NCBI GenBank assembly: GCA_949738465.1
Contig: CATJBQ010000250.1
Location: 1-64,000 of the forward strand
Length of the DNA stretch: 64,000 nt
From: an uncultured Lachnospiraceae bacterium
Lineage (GTDB): Bacteria; Bacillota; Clostridia; Lachnospirales; Lachnospiraceae
Reading direction: 5' to 3'
A program made the translations under genes and the position numbers. Position 1 is the first letter of the stretch. Every line of letters begins with the position of its first letter. Below the pieces are notes generated by a model. The model saw only the letters and a program-made list of their open reading frames with translations. It was not told the DNA's origin and did no database searches. Below are positions 50,150 through 59,240 of the stretch, in pieces.

Positions 50150-50316
50150 GATAGCGCCCCACCCGAAAAACAGGTGACAGTCACAGAATTGTTCACTCTG
50201 TGCCCAAGCAGCCTCATCACAGGAAAATCAGCCCTTTCGGCGCTCTCCCCTTTTGCCTGTTCTCTCCTGCTCCTGCCGCATCAAATAAGCTACTCATGAA
50301 TCGCGCAACCTCTACC
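50150..50316 (-). ncRNA. Lysine riboswitch (L box) upstream of dapA-dapB
   Basis: P1 forms on the minus strand between GGTAG (50316 to 50312) and CTATC (50154 to 50150). Aptamer landmarks are very clear: GGTAGAGGTTGCGCG, CATGAGTAGC, GGGGAGAGCGCCGAAAGGG, TGCTTGGGCACAGAG, TGTGACTGTCACC and GGGGCGCTATC. Length 167 nt. In front of biosynthetic dapA the known behaviour of the class is repression when lysine is high. Confidence 0.93.
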
Positions 50317-50347
50317 CGATTATTCTCTTTTCAAACGAACTAAAAAT

Positions 50348-50376
50348 AATATAGCATTTCTTCCCGGCCCTGTCAA
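50348..50376 (-). promoter_or_regulatory. Promoter of the dapA-dapB operon
   Basis: Minus strand TTGACA, exactly 17 nt, TATATT, about 31 nt before the aptamer. Together with the riboswitch and its terminator it accounts for most of the 505-nt gap between dapA and the next gene. Confidence 0.78.
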
Positions 50377-50476
50377 CATCCAATTCGCCCCGGTCCTGCG
50401 CCTGTAAAAGCTATGGACCCTCGCTGTATCAGCCAGTCTGCCCAGGCCGCAGCTTCCACAGGAAGCCACAGGCCTG

Positions 50477-50962
50477 CTACTTTTCAACCTGGATGCAGTA
50501 CACCTCATCCGCGTATTCCCGGATGCTCTCGTCCATCATACGTCCGGTAAAAATGATCTCCGTATCCTCCGCCTTTGCTTCCAGAAGCGACTTCAGTTCC
50601 TCCGCCGCTATCACATGATTATCCAGAAGTCCCAGGAATTCATCCAGGATCAACACCCCGCACTCCCCGGTGACCAGAACCTTCCTGGCAAAATTAAAAC
50701 CGTTGCGGATGTTCATATATTCTTCCCGTTTCTCCTCCTCCGAAAGCTCCTCATAATTGCCTCCGGCCTTCTCAAAACGGAAAAAACGGATCTCCGGCTC
50801 CAGCCTGCGGATAAAAGAAATCTCATCCTCATTCTTCTCCTTCATGAACTGAATCATAATCACAGGCCTTCCCTGGCTCGCACAGCGGATGGCATGCCCA
50901 AGCGCAGACGAAGTCTTTCCTTTTCCCTGTCCGTAATAAACGACGATGTTTCCATGTTCCAT
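50477..50962 (-). CDS. Second corrinoid adenosyltransferase-like protein (BtuR/CobO family)
   Basis: 161 residues. P-loop IVVYYGQGKGKTSSALGHAI, then VIMIQFMKEKNEDEISFI, a Walker B-like GVLILDEFLGLLDN and IIFTGRMMDESIREYADEVY. About 10-15 residues shorter than btuR at 2630-3154 and clearly diverged, yet with the same core. It could provide adenosylcobalamin under other conditions or act on another corrinoid. Monocistronic by appearance. A GC-rich imperfect hairpin lies just after its stop but lacks a T-tract. Confidence 0.86.
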   Translation of the reverse strand: MEHGNIVVYYGQGKGKTSSALGHAIRCASQGRPVIMIQFMKEKNEDEISFIRRLEPEIRFFRFEKAGGNYEELSEEEKREEYMNIRNGFNFARKVLVTGECGVLILDEFLGLLDNHVIAAEELKSLLEAKAEDTEIIFTGRMMDESIREYADEVYCIQVEK

Positions 50963-51077
50963 TCCAGTACCTCTGCTTTCTCAGTAGGATTTCCATTATT
51001 TTCTATTAAAAATAACATAAATCAATGGAAATTGCAAATTTTTTTACTAAAGCAGACCCGTAAGGCAGGAGAAAATA

Positions 51078-51704
51078 CTATTCCAGATAGTCGATCTTGC
51101 TGACGGAAACCTCATAGGCAATCCTCTTCTGTGTCTCATTTTCGCTGACCTTTTTCAGATATTCACGGCTCTGGATCCTGCCGTAAATCTGCACATGGCC
51201 TCCAACCTCAAACCCGGATGCAAAGCGCGCATTCCGTCCCCAGCAGATGCAGGGAATGTAATCCGACTTTCCATAAGACCGGTTCACCGCCACCAGAAGA
51301 TCCGCAATCTCTCTCCCCAGCGGGGTCTTACGGTAAATCGGTTCTTTGCATATGTACCCGTCCAAAAAGATCTGGTTGCTCTTCTCGCCATCGGGCATCT
51401 CATCCACGAACTCCAGTTCTCTTGCGAATACCGACAGCACCAGCCGGTTCTTCTTTTCTTCATGCCGGTTGTAGGAACGGAACTGCCCGTTCACCCGGAT
51501 GATCTGTCCGATGTAGCTCTGCTCCGTATCGATGAGACGCTCCGACACCATCAGCGGAATGCAGTCCGCGTAATTGCTGAGCCGGTTCACTGCCACATCC
51601 ACCATGTAAAACCCCTCCCCAAATACCTCATGGCTGTAGCAAAAATCCGAGATGATCTCTCCTGTTACGGTTACCTGGTTGTTTTCAAAAATTTTATCTG
51701 CCAT
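51078..51704 (-). CDS. Tandem OB-fold single-stranded DNA-binding protein
   Basis: 208 residues from ATG 51704 (GGAAGGAGAAACAG before it). Two OB-fold halves: the first around QVTVTGEIISDFCYSHEVFG to residue 110, the second with QIFLDGYICKEPIYRKTPLG, IADLLVAVNRSYGKSDYIPC and VGGHVQIYGRIQSREYLKK, the latter very SSB-like. There is no acidic DDDIPF-type tail as in standard SSB. It may be an accessory SSB. The chromosomal housekeeping ssb usually lies between rpsF and rpsR, which are not here. Confidence 0.82.
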   Translation of the reverse strand: MADKIFENNQVTVTGEIISDFCYSHEVFGEGFYMVDVAVNRLSNYADCIPLMVSERLIDTEQSYIGQIIRVNGQFRSYNRHEEKKNRLVLSVFARELEFVDEMPDGEKSNQIFLDGYICKEPIYRKTPLGREIADLLVAVNRSYGKSDYIPCICWGRNARFASGFEVGGHVQIYGRIQSREYLKKVSENETQKRIAYEVSVSKIDYLE

Positions 51705-51959
51705 AATCTGTTTCTCCTTCCTCTTGCCCGCTATGCACGGGTCTCCTGGTATATCGACGGCATATCGATCCACTGTGTACTAATATTTTTATTCCGGAAT
51801 AAGTTTTTTAGAACTTAAATTGTTTGGCGCTCTGTAAGAATAACAAAGCAAAAAAAAGAAATATCGCAGTTCGTGTCGATAGTGGAAAAATTTATGCTTT
51901 ACGAATGTATATTTTTCCGTTACAATGGAATTCATGAAAAAAGAAAGAAGGACAATCTT

Positions 51960-52481
51960 ATGACAGCAAACCCAATCGTTACTATTGAGATGCAAAACGG
52001 CGATGTGATGAAAGCAGAGCTTTATCCCGAAATCGCCCCCAACACCGTCCGTAATTTTATCCATCTGATTCAGGATCATTTTTACGACGGCCTGATCTTT
52101 CACCGTGTCATCCGCGGCTTTATGATCCAGGGCGGATGTCCCGAAGGCTCCGGCATGGGCGGCCCCGGCTACAGCATTCCCGGCGAATTCGCCCAGAATG
52201 GCTTTGCCAACGACTTAGCCCACACGGAAGGCGTCCTGTCCATGGCACGCTCCATGGCGCCGGATTCCGCAGGCTCCCAGTTCTTCATCATGCACAAGAA
52301 TGCCCCCCATCTGGACGGTGCATACGCAGCCTTCGGCAGGATCGTCGAAGGAATGGAGGTTGTCAACCAGATTGCGGAGACAGCCACCGACTACTCTGAC
52401 CGCCCCATGGAGCCCCAGGTCATCGCGAAAATGACCGTGGACACCCAAGGCGTTACTTATCCTGAACCGGATAAGATGTAG
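51960..52481 (+). CDS. Cyclophilin-type peptidyl-prolyl cis-trans isomerase
   Basis: 173 residues from ATG 51960 (AGAAGGACAATCTT before it). Small cytoplasmic cyclophilin: YDGLIFHRVIRGFMIQGGCP includes the catalytic Arg and Phe, then ANDLAHTEGVLSMARSM, SAGSQFFIMHKNAPHLDG and AAFGRIVEGMEVVNQIAE. Catalyses Xaa-Pro isomerisation in protein folding. Its last 29 nt overlap the 3' end of the convergent large gene. Confidence 0.95.
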   Translation: MTANPIVTIEMQNGDVMKAELYPEIAPNTVRNFIHLIQDHFYDGLIFHRVIRGFMIQGGCPEGSGMGGPGYSIPGEFAQNGFANDLAHTEGVLSMARSMAPDSAGSQFFIMHKNAPHLDGAYAAFGRIVEGMEVVNQIAETATDYSDRPMEPQVIAKMTVDTQGVTYPEPDKM

Positions 52482-55400
52482 GCCGGCCCTCCCCCCGGCT
52501 AAGCTGGCGGTCCCTCAGGGTCCAGACCGAGACCTGGTGCTGCCAGCTTCCGGAACCCGGCTTTTTTATTTCGTAGATTTTTCCCATAAATTCCTGCTGT
52601 ACCGTTTCTTCCTGCTGCTTCTCATTGGACAGGGCATGCTCCAGGCTGCTGCGATAGCTCTCCTCCTCCCGCCAGAGGGAGGTATCCTCCAAGCCCCCAT
52701 CTTCCCGGGCCAGCGAAAATCCATCGCCCCGATAGAAGGGTTCTCCCAGAAACCGTACATAGCTCTTATACGGATTCTCCTTTAGCGATGCGTCTACGAC
52801 ATGGGCGGTCACCTGTTTTCTGGTAACGTTGCCAAAGCTGTCCACCGCCTGGTAGGTTACCGTCACGCTGCCGTCCGAGGCAAAGTCCGTAAAATCCTCC
52901 GGCAGATAGGATACCACCGTCACCTGCCGCCCCTTTTCCAGTTCTCCGTCCTCCCAGTCTCTGCCTGTGACCGTTTCTAAGAGCACCTCGGGCGTAACCG
53001 CTCCCCCCTGGGCCTCCTCCAGCGTAAAATACCGGTCATAGGCCTCAATCTCCGGATAGCGGTCCCACGCGGCACAAAATTCCGTATCCTTCTCCAGCAC
53101 GGTCTGACTGCCGGCGTCAAAGGAATTTCCGGAAGGATCCCTCCAGCAGACAAAGGAATGCCCTGAAAGTCCCGGCGCCTCCTTCAGCACAAACTCCGGA
53201 TTCCCATAACTGTCCGAGGCATTGTAAAAGCGGCTCTTTGTCTCTCCTGGAAGCTCCTCCGGGGATCCGTTGGCATCATAGCTTACCGTAATCTCCTGCT
53301 GATAGATCCCGTAAAAAACCGTATCCTCCCGAAGCTTCACCGTCGACCGGGCCGAAGCCTCAATGACTCCCCAGGGATCCGGCTTCCTGGAATAACCCTT
53401 CCCGTTCCATCCGTTCCAGACATGCATATCCGGTACTGTAATCCCCGCATACTCCGCCCGGTTATAGATCGAACAGGTATCGGTTCTGGTCTTTTGCCCT
53501 TCCTCATCCCTGTCGATAAATGTGGCCGTGATCTCTCTTCTGTACACGGCGTACAAGATGAGATCCGTATCCTCCATCGTCAGGTGCTCAAGAGCGCAAA
53601 CCGCCTCCGGGTCGGTATTCCAGCCGATATGCTCCCAGCCCTCCTTCACCGCGGCCACATCCAGCCGTACCGCCTGGCCAAAGGCCGCCGTCTCCATGGC
53701 GGTCTCACAGGAGCTTCCGCCGTTTATGGCATAATCATACCGTACCTGATGGACATTTGCTTCCCATTGGGCATAGATGGTACTGTCACCTGCCGTCTCG
53801 TAGAGATCCTTACTGCGGATTCTTGTTCCGTCCTCCCTCTGTGTGTACCAGCCGGTAAAGGTATAGCCATACCGCCGGGCCGTGGGAAGAACGCCGTAGA
53901 GGCTCCCAAAGGAAATCTCCCTTTGCTCCACCTCGCAGACTCCTCCATTGGCATCGTAGTACAGGTGGTAAGTGACCGGACGGTAGTACGCGTAAGAATC
54001 CCGGTCCCCCTCCACCTGGTAAGGCGGATCGATGGTATCTGCCCGATACCCCTCCGGCGGCCCGATATGCTCCGGTGTATAGCTGCTTCCCTCTAAAGCC
54101 ATGGCCCCTGTAACCGCAAACTCCCGCCAGCCCTTCTTGGCATCGCTGTAATACAGGTGGTGTACCGTCTGCTGGAACCAGCGGATGGCCGGCGCGTTAA
54201 CCCCATAAATGCTGACATTGGCAGCATGGTCCCAGGCATACTCGAACACATCCACCGCTTCCCCGCCAAAATCCTCTGAAATCCGGGTGCTGCCGATGGA
54301 GTCGTAATATCCCCGGCTGGTGGTCCGGTCTGTATGGAGCGAATATATTTTCCCGTTTTCCACCGTCCGCTGCTCCTGGGGAAGGGATCTGGGCCAGGCG
54401 CCCAGATACACCTCCTTCACATCGGACACCGGAATTGACCACACCGCATACAGGGTGACATCCCCGGCCGGCATCCGGTAGGACTCAAGCCCCGATACCG
54501 CATATGGATCCGTACTCCAGCCGGTAAACACAAAATCCATATCCTCCGGACTTCCCTCCCGCCAGGAGGCCGTATGGTCCAGATTTACCGGAGCATTGTA
54601 GGTCACGGTTTCCGCGGTCTTTGATACCGCGCTTCCCCCGTTGGCGTCGTAGGTTACGGTATAGGTATTGATTTTCCATTGGGCGTACAGGGTAACGTTT
54701 CCGGCCCGTTTCCACCTGGCGCTGCCGCCGGAGCCCTGCCAGTACCCGCTGCTGTCCACCGCATTCCCATTGGAATCGTAGACCTGGAGACCACCGGAAG
54801 CCGCCGTATAGTATCCCAGAAAGGTATAGCCTGTCCGCTCTGCCCGGCTGGCTCCCTGGTTCCAGTTTCCGGTATCATAGATCACCGTCCGGCTGGCGGC
54901 CGTGACGGAGCCGCCGTTGCCGTGAAAAGAAACCGTATAGCTGTTGGCTGTCCAGTGGGCGTACAGCGTATGGTTCTCCTCCCGCTGCATCCGGGTGGCG
55001 GATCCGATCTGGGCGCCGCCAGAGGACAGCGTCCACCAGCCTGCCAGGGAATAACCCTCCCGGACGGCCGAAGGCAGCGGGCCATAGGTGTTCCCATAGG
55101 TAATCACCTTGGTGGGCATACTGACACTGTTTCCCCCGTTTCCATGAAAAGAAACGGTATACTGGGCAGAGCCTTCGTCCCGGGTGGCCCCACAGCCGCC
55201 GCGGGTACAGGAGCGGATCCAGCGTGTGCCGGACACATACTTGTTCCCCCAGCTATGGCCCAAGGCCGGGCTCAGGGCGGTCCCGCAGTAGCGGCAGGCT
55301 GCGGCCGCGGTGCAGGTGGCGCTTCCGGAGGCTTCATGATCGCCGGTCACCGCCTCACAGCCGCCGCAGGTATAGCATCTGCCGCCGATGGATCCGCCAT

Positions 55401-55821
55401 TATGCCACCCGTAACTGGAATAGCTGCAGCCACCGTTTTTGCACCTGGTATTCCTCCCATGTCCCGAGCAGCGGTCACAGATGGTTGTTACTTCCTTCGT
55501 CCCCGGCTTGTACCAGGGCGTTGTTCCCACTCCCACATTGGAGCAGACGGGACAGGCACGCCCCGTGGGTCTCGTCGAAGAAAAATTCCCGCAATCCCTG
55601 CACCTGAAGCCGTTCACCGTCTCCGTTACCGTCCCTGCCCCCGCGCATTTGGAACAGGTGGACAGCCCCTCGAAATTATGGCCGTGCCCCCGACAGGTAT
55701 ATCCCGTAATATGGCTGGCGCAGTTCCCCGCTTCTGCCACAAGCGCCCCGGCCGGCAGCAAAAGCACTGCCGCAAGCAGGCCCCCCAGGAGCAGGAATAT
55801 CCGTATTGTAGCTGTTTTCAT
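52453..55821 (-). CDS. Large secreted protein with Cys-rich zinc-finger-like N-terminus and InlB/Flg_new-type repeats
   Basis: 1122 residues. Signal peptide (LLLGGLLAAVLLLPAGALVAEAG). Residues about 33-220 are cysteine-rich with repeated CxxC knuckles: CSKCAGAG, CRDCG, CPVCSNVG, CDRCSGHG, CYTCGGC, CRYCG; two have the DnaJ-type CxxCxGxG form. From about 225 to 890 are Listeria-Bacteroides type beta repeats (YTVSFHGNGGNSVSMPTKVI, YTVTYDANGGSAVSKTAETV and AREGYSLAGWW-like segments). A further region near 1000 resembles a small bacterial Ig-like fold. No LPXTG or membrane anchor is seen, so it is secreted or held by partners. It is the last gene of the Tad-like operon. Confidence 0.82.
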   Translation of the reverse strand: MKTATIRIFLLLGGLLAAVLLLPAGALVAEAGNCASHITGYTCRGHGHNFEGLSTCSKCAGAGTVTETVNGFRCRDCGNFSSTRPTGRACPVCSNVGVGTTPWYKPGTKEVTTICDRCSGHGRNTRCKNGGCSYSSYGWHNGGSIGGRCYTCGGCEAVTGDHEASGSATCTAAAACRYCGTALSPALGHSWGNKYVSGTRWIRSCTRGGCGATRDEGSAQYTVSFHGNGGNSVSMPTKVITYGNTYGPLPSAVREGYSLAGWWTLSSGGAQIGSATRMQREENHTLYAHWTANSYTVSFHGNGGSVTAASRTVIYDTGNWNQGASRAERTGYTFLGYYTAASGGLQVYDSNGNAVDSSGYWQGSGGSARWKRAGNVTLYAQWKINTYTVTYDANGGSAVSKTAETVTYNAPVNLDHTASWREGSPEDMDFVFTGWSTDPYAVSGLESYRMPAGDVTLYAVWSIPVSDVKEVYLGAWPRSLPQEQRTVENGKIYSLHTDRTTSRGYYDSIGSTRISEDFGGEAVDVFEYAWDHAANVSIYGVNAPAIRWFQQTVHHLYYSDAKKGWREFAVTGAMALEGSSYTPEHIGPPEGYRADTIDPPYQVEGDRDSYAYYRPVTYHLYYDANGGVCEVEQREISFGSLYGVLPTARRYGYTFTGWYTQREDGTRIRSKDLYETAGDSTIYAQWEANVHQVRYDYAINGGSSCETAMETAAFGQAVRLDVAAVKEGWEHIGWNTDPEAVCALEHLTMEDTDLILYAVYRREITATFIDRDEEGQKTRTDTCSIYNRAEYAGITVPDMHVWNGWNGKGYSRKPDPWGVIEASARSTVKLREDTVFYGIYQQEITVSYDANGSPEELPGETKSRFYNASDSYGNPEFVLKEAPGLSGHSFVCWRDPSGNSFDAGSQTVLEKDTEFCAAWDRYPEIEAYDRYFTLEEAQGGAVTPEVLLETVTGRDWEDGELEKGRQVTVVSYLPEDFTDFASDGSVTVTYQAVDSFGNVTRKQVTAHVVDASLKENPYKSYVRFLGEPFYRGDGFSLAREDGGLEDTSLWREEESYRSSLEHALSNEKQQEETVQQEFMGKIYEIKKPGSGSWQHQVSVWTLRDRQLSRGEGRPTSYPVQDK

Positions 55822-55832
55822 GTAACCCCTCC

Positions 55833-58055
55833 TTACCGTTCCCGTATGGAGACATAATCTGTCACAAACAGGCTGTCACTGGCGCTAAAGCCGTCAAACA
55901 GCAGCCTCCGGTCGCTGACCTTCGGCGCTGTAATATCGTAATATACGGTGCACCAGGCTTCCCCAGAGAGCCCGTTCAGGTCATAGGCCACCGCCTTATA
56001 GCGGATGGCCCCCTCTTTTGGGTTCTCATAGGCCAGGGTACTTTCCGCGATCCCCGAAAGCCCGGTCTTAACCGCCACCTGGGTGCTTCCCTGGTAAATC
56101 TCCACCCGGTCCAGCCCCACGCCAAAGTCCCATGCATCGGCGGTCAGGCAGATCCTGCGGTTGGTCCAGATTCCGGCGCTGGCCGTCAAGGTTACCGTGG
56201 GCGCCGTTGTATCCTTCCAGAAGGCGTAGAGCACCGTATCCTCCTCCTGGTCCCAGGGCCGGTTCCCGGCCATATGCTCATTGTAATAGCAGGTTCCGTT
56301 TCCTCCGGGCTGGGTATAATAGCCCTGAAACTCCCAGCCGTCCCGCACCGGACCGTCCGCAAAGGGCATAGCCTCCCCATAGACCGCCGTCACACCGTCG
56401 CTGCCGCCATAGCCCCCCTCCTTCTGGAAGGTAATCCGGCACTGCCTGGCCCGCCAGTGGGCATACACCAGGCTGTCGCAGCGGAAAATATTCTTGTCCG
56501 CCACCTGGCGGTCCAGAAGGGAACCCTCCCGGTTCTCCATAAAGCTTCCCTCCGGATCTGTAACCATGGCCCCCATGCCGGAAATTCCGGTATAGTAGCC
56601 TAAAAACTCGTACCCGAAAAGTGCGGGAACCTCAATCTTCGAAATCTCCTGCTTCCCTGCCCGGTCGCCGCACCAGGCCTGCTCGTATTTTTCGTAAAAA
56701 ATATCCGCTCCGCCCTGGATCTGCTTATCCCCCTGATAGATGCCGGTTCCGCCGTCCTTCACCGTGCGTATCTGATACACCTGCGGTTCCCAGAGCGCAT
56801 AGAGGGTCACCACCCCCTGATCCACATCGGTGAGATTCCGAAGCAGCTTCTCATGTCCGTTTTCATACTCCCTGCCATAGCTGTCCCCGCTGCCGTCCGC
56901 CCTTGTGTTCCATGCCAGGAAGGTATACCCCTCCCGGGTATATGCCATCGCCAGCAGAGCCGTATCCACATCGTAGGTACATTGCTGGTCTCCCATCAGC
57001 CCCTGGCCCCCATTGGCATCGTAGCAGATGGTATAGGTATTGGGCTGCCAGGCGGCAGACATGGTCAACTGAAGGTTCTTTATGCCGGCCTCCGGATGGA
57101 TCTCCCTGGGAAGATAGGCCGTATGCGCATCAAAATACCGGTTATTATATGTCCACTGCCTGCCGGAAACCAGATGATACCCTGTCTTTTTCAAATTCGG
57201 TGAGCTGCTTAAGGACACATGGTCCGGCACGACCATGGTTTCCTGCTGCAGCAAGCGGATCCGTGTCTCCAGGGGATACTCCCCCCGGCAAAGGATATCC
57301 GCCCCCTGGCTGTCCTTCACCGTACGATACCCTTCCGCCGGAATGCCGCCGGCAGCGTTATAGCGGATCTGCATGGCATAGTTGTGGATATCCTTTCTGA
57401 TATCGATGTAGTTCAGGAAATCATGCCCCGCAAACACCCGCCTGAGCGTCTTGAGATCCCCGCTGTCCCGCAGATGATAAACCGCCCCCCACTCGTCCAG
57501 ACTTCCGTCCCCGCGCTCCGAAACACCACCGTTCAAAGTGCTTCCCGATCTGGTGGTCATGATACTGTCAACCGTTACCTCCACCAGCTCCGCCTGAAAA
57601 ATACTGTCGGCCACCGCGCTGTTTTTTGCCCGTGCCAGCCGGATCAGATCCTGGCAGGAAATCCGGTACAGGACATATTCAAATCCGCCTGCACGCACAT
57701 CGGAAATCTCCTGCATGGTCTGATCCCGCTTGACGGCCAGTTGCAGGCTGACACCGTTTCCGGTAATCTCAATGTCCTGTCCCACCTCGCGGTACTTAAG
57801 GCTGGAGCCGGAAGACGCCACCCTTCCCGCCGTGGCATAATAGATATCTCCGTTGTAAATCTCCATATGCTTCCGGTTGTCCACCGTCTCAAAAAATTCT
57901 CTGGCATTGGTATAGCTTCCCGCCGCCCGCACCCTGCCTGCCGGGACATGGGCCGCCCCCAGCACAGCCGCCCCTGCTGCGCCCAGAAGGGTTCCCATAA
58001 GCAGCAGCAAAAATCCCGGTCCCCTTCTCCTGTCCCCGCTACTTCGTTCTTTCAT
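55833..58055 (-). CDS. Secreted InlB/Flg_new repeat protein
   Basis: 740 residues. N-terminal signal or anchor (GFLLLLMGTLLGAAGAAVLG). A unique N-terminal region of about 280 residues is followed by repeats with YTICYDANGGQGLMGDQQC, YEFLGYYTGISG, RITFQKEGGYGGSDGVTAVY and WEFQGYYTQPGG. An Ig-like C-terminal domain has DTTAPTVTLTASAGIWTNRR and ends SDSLFVTDYVSIRER. Adjacent (11-nt gap) to the larger repeat protein and probably exported by the same pathway or attached to the same structure. Function unknown. Confidence 0.8.
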   Translation of the reverse strand: MKERSSGDRRRGPGFLLLLMGTLLGAAGAAVLGAAHVPAGRVRAAGSYTNAREFFETVDNRKHMEIYNGDIYYATAGRVASSGSSLKYREVGQDIEITGNGVSLQLAVKRDQTMQEISDVRAGGFEYVLYRISCQDLIRLARAKNSAVADSIFQAELVEVTVDSIMTTRSGSTLNGGVSERGDGSLDEWGAVYHLRDSGDLKTLRRVFAGHDFLNYIDIRKDIHNYAMQIRYNAAGGIPAEGYRTVKDSQGADILCRGEYPLETRIRLLQQETMVVPDHVSLSSSPNLKKTGYHLVSGRQWTYNNRYFDAHTAYLPREIHPEAGIKNLQLTMSAAWQPNTYTICYDANGGQGLMGDQQCTYDVDTALLAMAYTREGYTFLAWNTRADGSGDSYGREYENGHEKLLRNLTDVDQGVVTLYALWEPQVYQIRTVKDGGTGIYQGDKQIQGGADIFYEKYEQAWCGDRAGKQEISKIEVPALFGYEFLGYYTGISGMGAMVTDPEGSFMENREGSLLDRQVADKNIFRCDSLVYAHWRARQCRITFQKEGGYGGSDGVTAVYGEAMPFADGPVRDGWEFQGYYTQPGGNGTCYYNEHMAGNRPWDQEEDTVLYAFWKDTTAPTVTLTASAGIWTNRRICLTADAWDFGVGLDRVEIYQGSTQVAVKTGLSGIAESTLAYENPKEGAIRYKAVAYDLNGLSGEAWCTVYYDITAPKVSDRRLLFDGFSASDSLFVTDYVSIRER

Positions 58056-58103
58056 TGCCCCACCCTTTCATGGCTCCATTTTTTGCTCCACCCATTTCTT
58101 CCT

Positions 58104-59240
58104 TCATCCTTCCCGGGACGCCTGCTGCTTCCAGAGCAGCTCGCCCCAGTCGCTCTCCATCCCTTCTTCCACCGGCCGTATCTCTTTTGCCGTCACATAG
58201 ACGGCATATTGGTCCGCATCCATACTGATCCAGTCTCCGCTTCCCCCCACTGCCTCGCAGCCGATGGAGGCCAGATACGCCTGGATCAGTTGTGTCCCAT
58301 AGGATCCCTCCCCGCCGTGGACCATCACGATATAGCCTCCGTACCTGGGATCTTCAACTACCTGGTAATATCCGGCGTTGACAGCGGCAAGCTGCCCTTC
58401 CTCCAGGTGGGTATCATAGTAGTCGGGATCTGCCGCCGAGGGGCTCACCGGACCAGAGCCGCCATTTCCGGCCGCTTCTGCTGCGGGAGACTCTGTCCGG
58501 GAAGCCGTTTCCCCCACCGGGGAACTTTCCGGCTGTAAGGATGCCGTGTTTGCCGCAACAGAGCCAACGGCCAAAGTCCCGGCCGCTTCTCCCGCAGCCG
58601 TGCCCGCCGCCAGGGCAGCCTCCATTTCCCCGGGCTCCAGAACGATCCAGAGCTGCTCTAACCAGACGTTGTCATATATATCTGCCACCGCCAGCACCCC
58701 CCGGTAAATTCCCGGCTTTCCCGGAACCTTCTCCGTCCCCAGGCTTCTTAACTGTTCCTGGCTTAGGGGCGCAAGCATCAGGGCCTCCAGGCTCTCCCAG
58801 CCAGGATCCCCGTATTCCTCCAGCTCTGCCTCCCAGGCAAAACGGGTGAAAGATACCGTATAATCGCTGACGTCATAGACGGCTTCAATGAGCTCCTTAG
58901 GATCATATTCCGCCAGATTATCGGTAAAGACCACGCGCCCGGCCAGCTCCACCATGGGCGGCGTCCGGTCCGCCACATACACGGTAATGCCATAGCGCTT
59001 CCGGCCCACCAGGGCCTCCGCCGGATAAATCCCCGGCCGGTCTGCATCCACCCGGGAAATATCAAATACAATCTTCTCAAGCTCCCTTCCGGATGCCTCA
59101 AAAAAATCCTCTCCCATAAATTCCAGCTCCTGTCCTGCCTCCACCGTCACCTCATCCCGGATCTGACGGACGCCGCATCCGGCGCTAAACGCCAGAATCC
59201 CTAAAAGAACCGCCCCCAGGGCGCACTTCTGCTTCCACAT
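58104..59240 (-). CDS. Putative lipoprotein of the Tad-like locus
   Basis: 378 residues if started at ATG 59240 (GAAGGAGAAGAAG before it), which gives a clean lipoprotein signal ending FSAGC. In-frame ATGs at 59273 and 59306 would add a Lys/Arg/Gln-rich extension built from a tandem repeat. The mature part has two Ig-like or cadherin-like segments (FDISRVDADRPGIYPAEALV, TFSPVL-type sheets), an Ala/Gly/Ser/Pro-rich linker and a C-terminal domain with YYQVVEDPRYGGYIVMVHGG. I do not recognise a named family. Probably a cell-surface component of the Tad-like apparatus. Confidence 0.7.
   Translation of the reverse strand: MWKQKCALGAVLLGILAFSAGCGVRQIRDEVTVEAGQELEFMGEDFFEASGRELEKIVFDISRVDADRPGIYPAEALVGRKRYGITVYVADRTPPMVELAGRVVFTDNLAEYDPKELIEAVYDVSDYTVSFTRFAWEAELEEYGDPGWESLEALMLAPLSQEQLRSLGTEKVPGKPGIYRGVLAVADIYDNVWLEQLWIVLEPGEMEAALAAGTAAGEAAGTLAVGSVAANTASLQPESSPVGETASRTESPAAEAAGNGGSGPVSPSAADPDYYDTHLEEGQLAAVNAGYYQVVEDPRYGGYIVMVHGGEGSYGTQLIQAYLASIGCEAVGGSGDWISMDADQYAVYVTAKEIRPVEEGMESDWGELLWKQQASREG

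Noticed and set aside
54679-58538. Several 390-440 codon open frames opposite the repeat-protein genes
   Set aside because: High GC content keeps the antisense frames open. Composition is Pro/Arg/His-rich and the minus-strand genes have signal peptides, repeats and operon spacing.
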